Assembly: GCA_014156375.1 (NCBI GenBank)
Contig: RQJH01000005.1
Coordinates: forward strand, 186,001 to 250,000
Reading direction: 5' to 3'
From: Enterobacteriaceae bacterium 89
Lineage (GTDB): Bacteria; Pseudomonadota; Gammaproteobacteria; Enterobacterales; Enterobacteriaceae
Length of the DNA: 64,000 bases
How positions within the stretch are numbered: position 1 is the first letter of the stretch; every line of letters starts with the position of its first letter. Positions 49,922 through 58,685 of this stretch are shown here, piece by piece. The position numbers and the translations under genes were made by a program. Below the pieces are notes generated by a model. The model saw nothing but the letters and a program-made list of their open reading frames with translations, was not told the DNA's origin and did not search any database.

Positions 49922-50935
49922 ATGCGTGTACTGGGAATCGAAACATCCTGTGATGAAACCGGCATCGCCATTTATGACGATGTAAACGGATTGTTAGCCA
50001 ACCAATTGTATAGTCAGGTAAAACTGCACGCCGACTACGGCGGTGTGGTGCCGGAGCTGGCCTCCCGCGATCATGTGCGCAAAACAGTGCCATTGATTCA
50101 GGCAGCGCTGAAAGAAGCCAATCTGACGGCAAAAGATATCGATGCTGTGGCCTATACCGCAGGTCCAGGCCTGGTTGGCGCACTGCTGGTTGGGGCAACC
50201 GTTGGACGATCTCTGGCGTTCGCATGGAATGTTCCTGCCATCCCGGTTCACCATATGGAAGGCCATCTGCTGGCACCTATGTTGGAAGATAATCCGCCGG
50301 AATATCCTTTTGTCGCGCTGCTGGTTTCCGGTGGTCACACTCAGCTGATTAGCGTCACCGGGATTGGTGAATATGAGCTGCTCGGTGAATCCATTGACGA
50401 CGCCGCCGGTGAAGCTTTCGACAAAACCGCCAAACTGCTGGGGCTCGACTACCCAGGTGGTCCGATGTTGTCGAAACTGGCTTCACAGGGCACGGAAGGG
50501 CGCTTTGTCTTCCCACGTCCGATGACGGATCGTCCGGGGCTGGACTTTAGCTTCTCCGGTCTGAAAACCTTCGCCGCTAACACCATTCGTTCAAACGGTA
50601 ACGACGATCAAACCCGTGCCGATATCGCGCGTGCGTTTGAAGATGCAGTGGTGGATACGCTGATGATCAAATGCCGTCGTGCGCTCGATCAAACGGGTTT
50701 TAAACGCCTGGTCATGGCGGGTGGTGTGAGCGCAAACCGTACGCTGCGCACGAAGCTCGCGGAAATGATGCACAAGCGTAAAGGCGAAGTGTTCTATGCT
50801 CGTCCAGAGTTTTGTACCGATAACGGCGCGATGATCGCCTATGCCGGAATGGTGCGTTTTAAAGCGGGCGCAACGGCCGATCTCGGCGTCACCGTTCGTC
50901 CTCGCTGGCCGTTGGCTGAGCTGCCAGCTGCATAA
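49922..50935 (+). CDS. tsaD: tRNA N6-threonylcarbamoyladenosine transferase subunit TsaD
   Basis: 337 residues from the ATG at 49922. ASKHA-fold protein: [12 protein letters not shown] (about 4-15), metal-binding HHMEGHL (about 110-116) and VSGGHTQL. With TsaB, TsaE and TsaC makes t6A37 in ANN-decoding tRNAs, including the ileX tRNA encoded 5 kb away. A GTG at 49901 would add seven residues; homologues start [12 protein letters not shown]. Confidence 0.97.
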   Translation: MRVLGIETSCDETGIAIYDDVNGLLANQLYSQVKLHADYGGVVPELASRDHVRKTVPLIQAALKEANLTAKDIDAVAYTAGPGLVGALLVGATVGRSLAFAWNVPAIPVHHMEGHLLAPMLEDNPPEYPFVALLVSGGHTQLISVTGIGEYELLGESIDDAAGEAFDKTAKLLGLDYPGGPMLSKLASQGTEGRFVFPRPMTDRPGLDFSFSGLKTFAANTIRSNGNDDQTRADIARAFEDAVVDTLMIKCRRALDQTGFKRLVMAGGVSANRTLRTKLAEMMHKRKGEVFYARPEFCTDNGAMIAYAGMVRFKAGATADLGVTVRPRWPLAELPAA

Positions 50936-50986
50936 TAAAAGCATGCCGGAAAAGGGCCTCCTTCTCCGGCTTTGTCACCGTGTTAT

Positions 50987-51080
50987 CCTTTCTTCCTTTC
51001 TTCCTTTCTTCCTTTCTTCCTTTCTTCCTTTCTTCCTTTCTTCCTTTCTTCCTTTCTTCCTTATCTTCCTTATCTTCCTG
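50987..51080. repeat. 8-bp tandem repeat (CCTTTCTT)n
   Basis: Just over nine perfect copies of CCTTTCTT (50987-51060) followed by two degenerate 9-bp copies (TTATCTTCC). It starts about 50 bp after the tsaD stop, behind a small GCCGG hairpin. A pure polypyrimidine tract of this kind is prone to slippage. Confidence 0.92.
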
Positions 51081-51308
51081 AAGTGCCCATCATCTCCTCT
51101 GGTCTGTCCTGCTTTTATATTGCTGAATGCCTTCTCGCTGTAGTTAGCGGCGTCTTTAGTTTTTCACTTAGCCGGGTACAGCGCAAGGGAAGGAATATTT
51201 CCGGCACATCAGGCGTTATATAAAATAATAGATAACCAGATGCGTTGTTTGTTGAATAGTTAACTGAAGCATGCTGTCTGACAGAAAGGATTGATCGTTA
51301 TGGAAAAA

Positions 51309-51332
51309 AGCCGGTTCATCACTGAACCGGCT
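51309..51332 (-). terminator. Strong terminator on the reverse strand
   Basis: Perfect 10-bp arms AGCCGGTTCA/TGAACCGGCT with a 4-base loop, followed on the reverse strand by six T. It would end a transcript coming from the right, where only the micropeptide frame at 51388-51450 lies. Confidence 0.75.
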
Positions 51333-51387
51333 AACGCATTTATCATCAGGAGCCACCTTTTGATGTATGCATTAATGACCTTAGCGA

Positions 51388-51450
51388 TCAATCCCGCGAA
51401 CGTAAAGTCAGTAGGAGAAGAATCAGAATAATGTTTACTGCTATCAGCAA
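51388..51450 (-). CDS. Possible 20-residue membrane micropeptide
   Basis: Frame from a TTG at 51448-51450 encoding LLIAVNIILILLLLTLRSRD (first residue as Met), a single membrane helix with a basic tail. AGAAGG (51460-51465) lies nine bases upstream. It is followed after 56 bp by the strong terminator at 51309-51332. Layout resembles type I toxin or Ibs-type small membrane peptides; sequence not recognised. The non-ATG start weakens the case. Confidence 0.3.
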   Translation of the reverse strand: MLIAVNIILILLLLTLRSRD

Positions 51451-51528
51451 TAAGTATGACCTTCTATTTCCTAAATAAAAATCCTACCTTCCTGAAAATA
51501 CACAAAATTCTGAAAATTGGGCATCGTG

Positions 51529-51627
51529 TGGTTGTTTTTATGATGCCCCGGTTATACTCGGTGATAACAAAAAGAATGACAGTTTCACCCGCTCATTTCA
51601 TGCCGGTCATTGATCGGCATTTTTTTA
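51529..51627 (+). ncRNA. Possible small RNA with its own promoter and terminator
   Basis: A near-consensus -10 TATACT (51553-51558), a weak -35 TGGTTG (51529-51534, 18-bp spacer), and an intrinsic terminator ATGCCG (51600-51605)/CGGCAT (51615-51620) with seven T. A transcript of about 60 nt would start near 51564. The rest of 51091-51900 is AT-rich and shows no convincing gene. Confidence 0.35.
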
Positions 51628-51900
51628 ATTACCTTGCTATTTTTGTGTTTATTTATGTTTATTTGATAGATGGTAAGGCTGTTTATACTGAATGTGAAAA
51701 TAGTAACATTGGTTATTTGTTATTATTTTGGTACTCCTAAGTGAGTAATTCTCATGTTTGATTTATCTAATTGTTTTTGTTCATTATATGTCTTTTTAAG
51801 ATGCATTTATCACCATTTTTTTTGAACAAGCAGGTGAAAATTATTGAACATGGTTATTTTTTGACTTAGTATCACTTTCGAACGCAAGAGGCTGTTCATT

Positions 51901-52614
51901 ATGCTTAAGGGGTTGAAGTCCCGTTTTGTTTGCGAACCTGTCTATAATATGCAGGGGCATCTTAAGGCCGTTGAGATCCTTACGCGTTTTCACGATGATT
52001 ACGGTGAAGTGAAAAGTTTCTTAGAAGTTCATGGTTTATTAAGTGCAGAAGATAAGTGGCTGAACTTTCAGCTGCAATTAAGAAGTGTGCAACTTTTTCA
52101 GGACTACATTGGCCAACACCAGGTTCTTGTTTCGCTCAACATCGATGCCGATATTGCTGTTCGGCTGATGGCGAGTCAGAGTTTTTTGAAGATATTATCG
52201 GAAGCGCCTTACATCCGCCTGGAAGTGAGTGAGGATTTCCCTCAGTGTCGTTTTTGCGATACCAGCTCTCCATTGCATCATTTACGTGCTTATACCCATC
52301 TGTGGCTTGATGATGTGGGCTCGGGGAGTAAGAACAACTTTAATTGCCTGACCAAAGGGTTGTTTGAGGCTGCAAAGATTGATAAGACGTTTTTTTGGAA
52401 ACACCAACATGATGGCGTGGAATTCCTGGGAAAAATTATCAGGGATTTAACACGCTTTGCCGGAAGTGTGATTGTCGAAGGTATTGAGAAACCGGAGCAG
52501 GTGAAACTGCTGGCATCTTATTCTCAATGCTGGTTACAGGGTTATTTGTTTGAGAGTGTTGATATTGAACATTTTAAAAAACTGCCTTTATATCTCGAAC
52601 CATTCGGCGACTAG
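51901..52614 (+). CDS. Stand-alone EAL-domain c-di-GMP phosphodiesterase
   Basis: 237 residues, one EAL domain and nothing else. Catalytic residues appear intact: ExLxR as EILTR (about 26-30), Asn in LNID, Glu in LEVSE, DDVGSG (canonical DDFGTG), Lys in KIDKTFFW, Glu in VEGIEKPEQ, and LQGYLFE. It should hydrolyse c-di-GMP to pGpG. Size and position beside a LuxR regulator and a fimbrial operon recall Klebsiella MrkJ. AGAGG lies upstream of the ATG. Confidence 0.85.
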   Translation: MLKGLKSRFVCEPVYNMQGHLKAVEILTRFHDDYGEVKSFLEVHGLLSAEDKWLNFQLQLRSVQLFQDYIGQHQVLVSLNIDADIAVRLMASQSFLKILSEAPYIRLEVSEDFPQCRFCDTSSPLHHLRAYTHLWLDDVGSGSKNNFNCLTKGLFEAAKIDKTFFWKHQHDGVEFLGKIIRDLTRFAGSVIVEGIEKPEQVKLLASYSQCWLQGYLFESVDIEHFKKLPLYLEPFGD

Positions 52615-52619
52615 CTTGT

Positions 52620-53150
52620 TCAGACAAGATACTGAGCAATATTGAGTCGAACCACTTCGCTCATTTTTCGCAACTTCAGCAGCAGCATAATGTTGTATTT
52701 ATGGCTGTAATACGTTTTTAAGGATATGCCCAGTTTTTCCGCGATTTGTTCTCCGGAATTCTGCTGCATGACCAGCGTCAGAATTTGATGCTGCTTGTGT
52801 GAAAGGGAAAGCATATCAGGTCTGGACAGGATGTACCGACGTTGCAGCACGGCAACAAAATGGAGAATTCCAATATTGCGGTCAACAAACACGGTAGGAA
52901 TAGTCCCCAGGCATCTTTTGACCATGAAGGGTGAGATTACATAAACCATTTTGGGTGAGAGAAATCTGATTTTGTATCCCAACTCAGAATGAAAGATGTT
53001 GTTATTCAAGGTGTCGATGATGATCCACGCCCCCTTGTGCTCTGTCTCAGACAGTTGGTTTGCTGAAGTTATATGAATAACGTCATGTCTTCTCAGTAAA
53101 TGTTTTAACGCATTTAAAAAATATGCGTCTTTAGTGAGGATCAGAATCAC
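52620..53150 (-). CDS. LuxR-type transcriptional regulator
   Basis: 176 residues. C-terminal helix-turn-helix LSLSHKQHQILTLVMQQNSGEQIAEKLGISLKTYYSHKY region (about 113-152). The N-terminal part is a short receiver-like domain (MILILTKDAYFLNALKHLL) without the usual phospho-acceptor Asp cluster, so not an ordinary response regulator. Convergent with the EAL gene (5-bp gap), divergent from the AraC-type gene. Comparable to MrkI or FimW-like regulators of fimbriae. Confidence 0.8.
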   Translation of the reverse strand: MILILTKDAYFLNALKHLLRRHDVIHITSANQLSETEHKGAWIIIDTLNNNIFHSELGYKIRFLSPKMVYVISPFMVKRCLGTIPTVFVDRNIGILHFVAVLQRRYILSRPDMLSLSHKQHQILTLVMQQNSGEQIAEKLGISLKTYYSHKYNIMLLLKLRKMSEVVRLNIAQYLV

Positions 53151-53229
53151 ATGGCCACCTGTCAGAATAGAGTCGAACCGGCATCTTATAATTGCCCTGC
53201 GGGTTCAACCATTACGCAAAGTACCAAAT

Positions 53230-54171
53230 ATGTTTACTTTGGCGACATTATTGGAGTCGTTGATGAGTGTTACGGACTGGTTGTTATCGGAAAATCGTGC
53301 TAAGACCACGATTCACCACCTTGGAAAGTATTGTGGCGACTGGAAAGCTTCTACCTATCCGAAAGGTGAACCCAGCTTTCATTTCGTGTTTGGCGGCGAG
53401 TGCTGGCTGGATATAGTCGGGCATGATGAACGGGTTTTTCTTGAAGAAGGTGATATTCTGTTTTTCTTTAAGAATATTCCTTTTTATCTCACATCATCAC
53501 CAGATAAGCAGGCCAGCGAGCTTCCTTTTAAAACGATGCTGCCACTGGATGCCGCAGAAGAAGGGACGGATTTATTGTGCGGGTTTCTGAAGCCAGAATC
53601 GATGGGAAGCCAGCTGTTATTTGCGCTGCTGCCCGATTTTTTGCTGGTCAGGAAAAACGACGACGTCGGCAGCAAGCTTCATTTGCTGTTTGAACTGTTG
53701 AAGAGAGAGTGCCAGTCGCAGCAGGGGAATAATGAGGCTATCGTTAATCATTTGTCTGAAGCGATTCTCTACTATGTGGTGGGTCGTGATGTGCTGGAAC
53801 ACGAAATTGACGTCAATCTGTTGAGAGTCGCTGAAGATAAATTGCTGGCTAACCTGATGGTGGAGATCCTCGAATATCCGGCCAGGCGATGGTCGCTTGA
53901 AGACATGGCTGCTCGGGTGTACATGTCACGCTCAACCTTTATTCGTCGGGTGATGAGGCTGACGCAGTACACGCCCAATCATATGCTGAGTAAGCTGCGG
54001 ATCTGTAAAGCGGTTAATCTGCTCCGTCGCGGCTGCAAAGCCGAAGCTATCTACAGCGACGTTGGCTATGAATCGTTAACCGGATTCTACCGTGCCTTCA
54101 AGCGGGTCACAGGAACGGCACCGAAAAACTATCTTGCCTCGGCCAGACCCGATCTGGCAGAAGATCTCTAA
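53230..54171 (+). CDS. AraC-family regulator with N-terminal cupin
   Basis: 313 residues from ATG 53230; ATG 53263 (GGAG upstream) would remove eleven residues that appear to belong to the cupin domain. N-terminal Cupin_6-like part (SFHFVFGGECWLDI, FLEEGDILFFF), C-terminal double helix-turn-helix (RRWSLEDMAARVYMSRSTFIRRV; AIYSDVGYESLTGFYRAFKRVTGTAPKNY). Ligand unknown. Lies 637 bp upstream of the pilin gene and may regulate it. Closed by a terminator at 54186-54214. Confidence 0.85.
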   Translation: MFTLATLLESLMSVTDWLLSENRAKTTIHHLGKYCGDWKASTYPKGEPSFHFVFGGECWLDIVGHDERVFLEEGDILFFFKNIPFYLTSSPDKQASELPFKTMLPLDAAEEGTDLLCGFLKPESMGSQLLFALLPDFLLVRKNDDVGSKLHLLFELLKRECQSQQGNNEAIVNHLSEAILYYVVGRDVLEHEIDVNLLRVAEDKLLANLMVEILEYPARRWSLEDMAARVYMSRSTFIRRVMRLTQYTPNHMLSKLRICKAVNLLRRGCKAEAIYSDVGYESLTGFYRAFKRVTGTAPKNYLASARPDLAEDL

Positions 54172-54185
54172 TCCCTGTTCTGACC

Positions 54186-54214
54186 GGCCTGTTTAGCGAC
54201 AGGCCAGTATTTTT
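54186..54214 (+). terminator. Terminator after the AraC-type gene
   Basis: GGCCTG (54186-54191), TTTAGCGA, CAGGCC (54200-54205), then ATTTTT. Confidence 0.75.
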
Positions 54215-54808
54215 ATCTCTTTCCGTATAAGCTCCCTGTTTTGACAATGCTCTGTATCACTTCTTAAACTGCATTCCTGCTGCTCTATTTCATCCTTTAA
54301 ATAACATATTTGTAATACTATTTGTTTAATAGTACTGGTTGTTGGTTTAAGGCACTCTGGCTGAAGACTACTGCTTTTGCTTTCTTATGGCTTAAAGTTT
54401 CATTATGGATGCGAAAAGCCATCTTGATTATATGGGGTATTTATACAATAAAATCCTAATTGTTATCCAAAAAATTTCTCGAATTTTAAAACTTAGGTTT
54501 ATCATGGATGCCAGTTAATGACTCCAGTTAATTTCTATAAGTTGGTTTAATATTTATTGCTATCGCTCTGAGGTTCATTTTTATAAAATAATTGGCATTA
54601 TTGTGTATTTTTTAATTACCCTTGAAATTCAATCTGATATGCTTTTTGGGAAAATGTATTCACAAATACTCAATAACTTTTCATTAAGGTGAATAGTAAA
54701 TTAAGTTGCGCAGGTTTTATTATTTGGCAATATTCATTCGGCTTTTCGCAAGGACTCCCTTACTGAGAGGCGCATCTACCACAACAAATCTTTCTCAGGA
54801 AATGTAAA
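54215..54808. promoter_or_regulatory. Long AT-rich leader region of the fimbrial operon
   Basis: 594 bp without a gene, about two-thirds A+T. Contains a direct repeat CCAGTTAAT at 54511-54519 and 54524-54532. No invertible-element terminal repeats were seen. Length and composition suggest several regulator or H-NS sites. Confidence 0.45.
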
Positions 54809-55363
54809 ATGAAAAAAATCGCTATTATCGCTGCGATGAGCACCTTATTCGCAGCGGGCGTTCAGGCTGCTGGTTATGGGATAATTAACTTTACCGGTAC
54901 TGTCACAAGCCAGACCTGTAATGCCTCTGTGGGTGGAGCTGGTAATACCGGTACTACGGCAGGTACGGTTACCCTGCCAGCAGTGCAGGCTGGCGTGTTA
55001 AGTGCCGCTGGCGTTACGGCTGGACAAACGAGTTTTAATGTTGCTGTCGCTGGATGTGCGGCTGCAAACCCGGCAGGTGCCGGAACTGTTAAAGCATTAT
55101 TTGAAAAAGGAACAACTGTTGACGCCAATGGTCGCCTCACCAACCAAACCGCAGGTGGAGCAAGCAACGTGGTACTTCAACTGATCGATGGCAGCAGCAA
55201 TGCTGCAATCAATGTAGGTGATGCTTCGCAGACTACCGGGGGTTACGCCACTATCACTGGTTCTGCGGCCACTCTTCCATACGCTGTTCGCTACTACGCA
55301 ACGGGTGCTGCCACCGCGGGTGCTGTCACCTCCAGCGTCACTTACTCTCTGATATATCAGTAA
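54809..55363 (+). CDS. Major fimbrial subunit (FimA/MrkA-like pilin)
   Basis: 184 residues. Signal peptide MKKIAIIAAMSTLFAAGVQAA, mature start near AGYGIINFTGTVTSQTC. Pilin-type immunoglobulin fold with one disulfide (Cys in SQTCNAS and VAGCAAAN) and the C-terminal penultimate-Tyr donor strand YSLIYQ. Extremely rich in Ala, Gly, Thr and Val. First and presumably most expressed gene of the operon; AGGAAAT precedes the ATG. Confidence 0.9.
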   Translation: MKKIAIIAAMSTLFAAGVQAAGYGIINFTGTVTSQTCNASVGGAGNTGTTAGTVTLPAVQAGVLSAAGVTAGQTSFNVAVAGCAAANPAGAGTVKALFEKGTTVDANGRLTNQTAGGASNVVLQLIDGSSNAAINVGDASQTTGGYATITGSAATLPYAVRYYATGAATAGAVTSSVTYSLIYQ

Positions 55364-55371
55364 TATCCCGA

Positions 55372-55394
55372 CAGGAAGCTCTTTGAGCTTCCTG
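55372..55394 (+). terminator. Intra-operon hairpin between pilin and chaperone genes
   Basis: Perfect 10-bp arms CAGGAAGCTC/GAGCTTCCTG with a 3-base loop and no T tract. Likely a partial terminator or mRNA-stabilising stem that lets the pilin be made in excess. Confidence 0.65.
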
Positions 55395-55411
55395 CTTACA
55401 GGTACTCGAAA

Positions 55412-56125
55412 ATGTTATTGATGCGCAGCGCTGCCGCGAGTTTAATTTTCGGCGTTATGTTTTTCATTCTGCCAGCCGAAGCTAGCATTCAGCTAAATTC
55501 CACCCGAGTAATCTACCGGGGAGCTGAAAAGGATGTTTCCGTTCAGGTAAATAATCCAGGGAAAGGACCGGTCCTGCTGCAAAGCTGGATCGATGAAGGT
55601 AATTCTGAAATTAAGCCTGAGAATATTCGCTCTCCTTTTATATTAACGCCGCCGTTAACACGGGTTAATGCAGGGGAAGGTCAAACTCTGCGCCTGTCTT
55701 TTATTGGCACAAACGAGCCTGCCGATCGTGAGAGAGTTTACTGGCTTAATGTGCTTGAGATCCCGCCGGTCGCGGATAAGGCCAGTAATCAGATTCAGGT
55801 GGCTTTTCGCTCGCGAATAAAAGTGTTCTATCGCCCGGTGGGGTTAGAGGATAAAGAGGCGCTGTCAGCGGCAAAAACGCTGAGTTGGAAACAGCAGGGG
55901 AAACAGATAATGCTGCACAACCCCACACCATTTTATATCTCCCTGCTGGCAATTAGCCTACAGGCTAGTGGTAAAAAAGTAACCATTCCTGCGGATATGA
56001 TCGCACCTAAAAGTGATAAATCATTTGAATTACCTGCGGCAGAGACTGTGAGTCAAATTTCGGAGCTTTCTGTCGAATTTATCAACGACTATGGGGCAGT
56101 GACGTCGCAGTCGATTGAGCAGTAA
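55412..56125 (+). CDS. Periplasmic fimbrial chaperone
   Basis: 237 residues. Signal peptide (FGVMFFILPAEA), then a two-domain PapD-like chaperone: STRVIYRGAEKDVSVQVNN (first strands with the conserved Arg), FILTPPLTRVNAGEGQTLRL, ERVYWLNVLEIPP, and the F1-G1 region FRSRIKVFYRP. The short FGS-type loop fits pilus assembly. Donates a strand to pilins and hands them to the usher. Confidence 0.92.
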   Translation: MLLMRSAAASLIFGVMFFILPAEASIQLNSTRVIYRGAEKDVSVQVNNPGKGPVLLQSWIDEGNSEIKPENIRSPFILTPPLTRVNAGEGQTLRLSFIGTNEPADRERVYWLNVLEIPPVADKASNQIQVAFRSRIKVFYRPVGLEDKEALSAAKTLSWKQQGKQIMLHNPTPFYISLLAISLQASGKKVTIPADMIAPKSDKSFELPAAETVSQISELSVEFINDYGAVTSQSIEQ

Positions 56126-56139
56126 ATGTCATTCGGATA

Positions 56140-58680
56140 ATGAACATGCAAAAAAAATATCTTGCTGAAATCATAACGGCAGCACGCTCTGCATCCTGGA
56201 TTTATGCTTTTGTTTTAACTACACCAGCATTATTCCCAATGAACGTATTTGCCTCTGAGAAAAGCGATGGTAAGGACGTTGAGTTTAACACCTCTTTTCT
56301 TGATACGGGCTATACCGGTCACGTCGATTTAAAACAGTTTAGCCAGGGCGGCGGTATGCTGGCAGGGCAATATTTAGCGGATGTTTATCTGAATGATGTT
56401 CTCGTTGCTTCAGAGAAAATAACCTTCAGTAAACTGGATAACGGCATGGTTGCCGCCTGTCTGTTCCCTGAGTTATTGGCTCAGCTTAACGTTAAACCTG
56501 AGGCATTGAGCATTCCCGGGGCGTTAAGTGCCGAAAAGTGCACACCGGTCGAAAAGGTTATTCCCTCGGCGCGAGTAAAATTTGACAGCGGCCGACAGGC
56601 ATTACTCATCGGTGTACCGCAGCAGGACATGCAAACAACCGCCCGTGGCTCGGTATCACCGACACTATGGCAAAGTGGGAGCGCCGCCGCTTTCACTTCC
56701 TATAACGCCAACACCTACCAAACCCGCACGCAGGGGAAGACGTTCGAGTCACAGTATCTGAGTCTGAATACGGGTGTGAACGTGGGTGAATGGTATTTTC
56801 GCCACAATGGTTCTTTGACTCGGCAGACCGAGCAGAAGGGTACCTATCAAAACCTGAACAGCTACGTTCAGCATGACATTTCTGCTATTCGCGGCCGATT
56901 CCTTGCCGGGCAAGCCAATACCTTAGGGCGCCTTTTTGACACAGTGCCCTATACCGGTGTGTCCGTGTTTAGTGACGATAAAATGTTGCCGGAATCTCAA
57001 CGTGGCTACGCCCCGGAAATTCGCGGTATTGCACGCAGTAATGCTCGCGTAACGGTACGCCAGGGTGAGAGTATTATCTATGAAACTACCGTACCTGCCG
57101 GGGCATTCGTCATCAACGATCTCTACCCTACGGGCTATGGTGGCGATCTGAATGTGACCGTGCGTGAAGCTGACGGGAGTGAGAAAGCCTTTCTGGTGCC
57201 TTATGCCTCGGTGGTGGATTTACTGCGTCCAGGCGCCCATCGCTATGAGGCCGTTGCGGGAAAATATCGCGCGCAGCACGGCAAAGACGGTCAGCCTTTT
57301 TATCAGGCATCCTGGCAGCAGGGACTCACCAATATTTTGTCACTTTATGGTGGCGTGCAGTTTAGTGAAGGCTATCAGGCGTATCAGCTTGGCAGTGCTG
57401 TCTCTACCCCGCTGGGGGCACTTGCATTTGATGTCACCCAGGCCGACACCAGGACGGTAAACGATAGGCTTAGCGGTCAGAGTTACAAGATGACCTATAA
57501 CAAATTGATTTCTGACACCCAGAGCAATATCGCTCTCGCTGCTTACCGCTTCTCAACGAAGGATTACCTCGATTTCAGTCAGGCCATGCAGTATCAGAAC
57601 TATCAAAGCAGCGATCCCGTGTTTGCCGGGCTGCTTTACCGTGCGAAAAACCGCTATAGCCTGACGTTAAGTCAGGGATTACCGGAAGGATGGGGAACGC
57701 TTTACACCAGCGGCTTATCGCAAAGCTACTGGAACCGCAGCGGAAGCGATATGCAGTATCAGCTTGGCTATTCCAACAACTGGAGATCGCTGACATATTC
57801 CATTGCAGCGAACCGCAACAGATCCTTAAAAGGTGAAATGGAAACTAGCTGGCAGCTTAGCTTCAGTATGCCGCTGGGAGAACGGCGTCCTTTAACATTT
57901 AGCAGCGGCTTCAGCCGCGATGCCAATGGAAACATGGGGCGGCAGGCTTCACTTTCAGGCACTGCCGGTGAACAGCAACAGCTAAGCTGGGGGCTGTCGG
58001 GAACGCAGGAAGGGCAGACCGGAAGCACGGGAAGCGTAAGTGGGCAGTACTTATCTCCGTGGACCTCGGTGAATGGCTCGTTTGCCACAGGAAGAGATAC
58101 CAATACGTTCTCAGCGGGGCTGACTGGATCCGTCGTTGCTCATCCGCATGGTGTGACGCTCACGCCTTACACCAGCGATACCTGGGTGGTGGTCCATGCG
58201 CCGGGAGCGGCAGGTGCCGATGTCACAAGCTACCCAGGGCTGAAGCTCGATCATTGGGGGAATGCAGTACTACCTGCTCCGTCAACGTATCAACGTAACG
58301 TGGTGAATATTGACCCGAAAAAGCTACCGGATGATGTGGAGTTGCAAAGCACTACACAAAGCGTGGTTCCGCGCGCGGGATCGGTTGTTGTCGCTGAATA
58401 TACTACTCGCGAGGGGCAGGCAATGTTGTTGATGCCGTCAGATGAGGCTCAGGCATTACCCTTTGGTACAAACGTGACTGACAGCGCTGGTAATAATGTG
58501 GGTATCACGGGCCAGGGGGGAATGCTGTATGTCAGGGTAACGGACAAAACCGGAAAACTTTTTGCGACGACGAACAATAACGACAAACCCCAAACGTGCA
58601 TTATCCCATACCGTCTTTCTGAGATGAAACAGGCATTGCAAAGAACAACGTATTCTTGCCAGCAGGGTAAAAAGGAATGA
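56140..58680 (+). CDS. Outer-membrane fimbrial usher
   Basis: 846 residues. Signal peptide to about residue 38, N-terminal chaperone-binding domain (FNTSFLDTGYTGHVDLKQF), 24-stranded pore with plug domain (GYAPEIRGIARSNARVTVRQ; AGAFVINDLYPTGYGGDLNV), and two C-terminal domains ending with a Cys pair (CIIPYRLSEM...YSCQQGKKE). Full length for the family. 14 bp after the chaperone; overlaps the adhesin frame by a few bases. Confidence 0.95.
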   Translation: MNMQKKYLAEIITAARSASWIYAFVLTTPALFPMNVFASEKSDGKDVEFNTSFLDTGYTGHVDLKQFSQGGGMLAGQYLADVYLNDVLVASEKITFSKLDNGMVAACLFPELLAQLNVKPEALSIPGALSAEKCTPVEKVIPSARVKFDSGRQALLIGVPQQDMQTTARGSVSPTLWQSGSAAAFTSYNANTYQTRTQGKTFESQYLSLNTGVNVGEWYFRHNGSLTRQTEQKGTYQNLNSYVQHDISAIRGRFLAGQANTLGRLFDTVPYTGVSVFSDDKMLPESQRGYAPEIRGIARSNARVTVRQGESIIYETTVPAGAFVINDLYPTGYGGDLNVTVREADGSEKAFLVPYASVVDLLRPGAHRYEAVAGKYRAQHGKDGQPFYQASWQQGLTNILSLYGGVQFSEGYQAYQLGSAVSTPLGALAFDVTQADTRTVNDRLSGQSYKMTYNKLISDTQSNIALAAYRFSTKDYLDFSQAMQYQNYQSSDPVFAGLLYRAKNRYSLTLSQGLPEGWGTLYTSGLSQSYWNRSGSDMQYQLGYSNNWRSLTYSIAANRNRSLKGEMETSWQLSFSMPLGERRPLTFSSGFSRDANGNMGRQASLSGTAGEQQQLSWGLSGTQEGQTGSTGSVSGQYLSPWTSVNGSFATGRDTNTFSAGLTGSVVAHPHGVTLTPYTSDTWVVVHAPGAAGADVTSYPGLKLDHWGNAVLPAPSTYQRNVVNIDPKKLPDDVELQSTTQSVVPRAGSVVVAEYTTREGQAMLLMPSDEAQALPFGTNVTDSAGNNVGITGQGGMLYVRVTDKTGKLFATTNNNDKPQTCIIPYRLSEMKQALQRTTYSCQQGKKE

Positions 58681-58685
58681 CAGAT

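Noticed and set aside
50841..51223. Forward frames through the tandem repeat giving FLPFFLSS repeats
   Set aside because: The repetitive peptide is a by-product of the 8-bp repeat; the frames begin inside tsaD and have no start signals.
51456..51740. Forward 94-codon frame in the gap after tsaD
   Set aside because: No Shine-Dalgarno, odd composition, and interrupted by a credible intrinsic terminator at 51600-51627.
54215..54808. Phase-variable invertible element upstream of the pilin
   Set aside because: No pair of inverted repeats flanking the promoter and no fim-type recombinase gene nearby were found.
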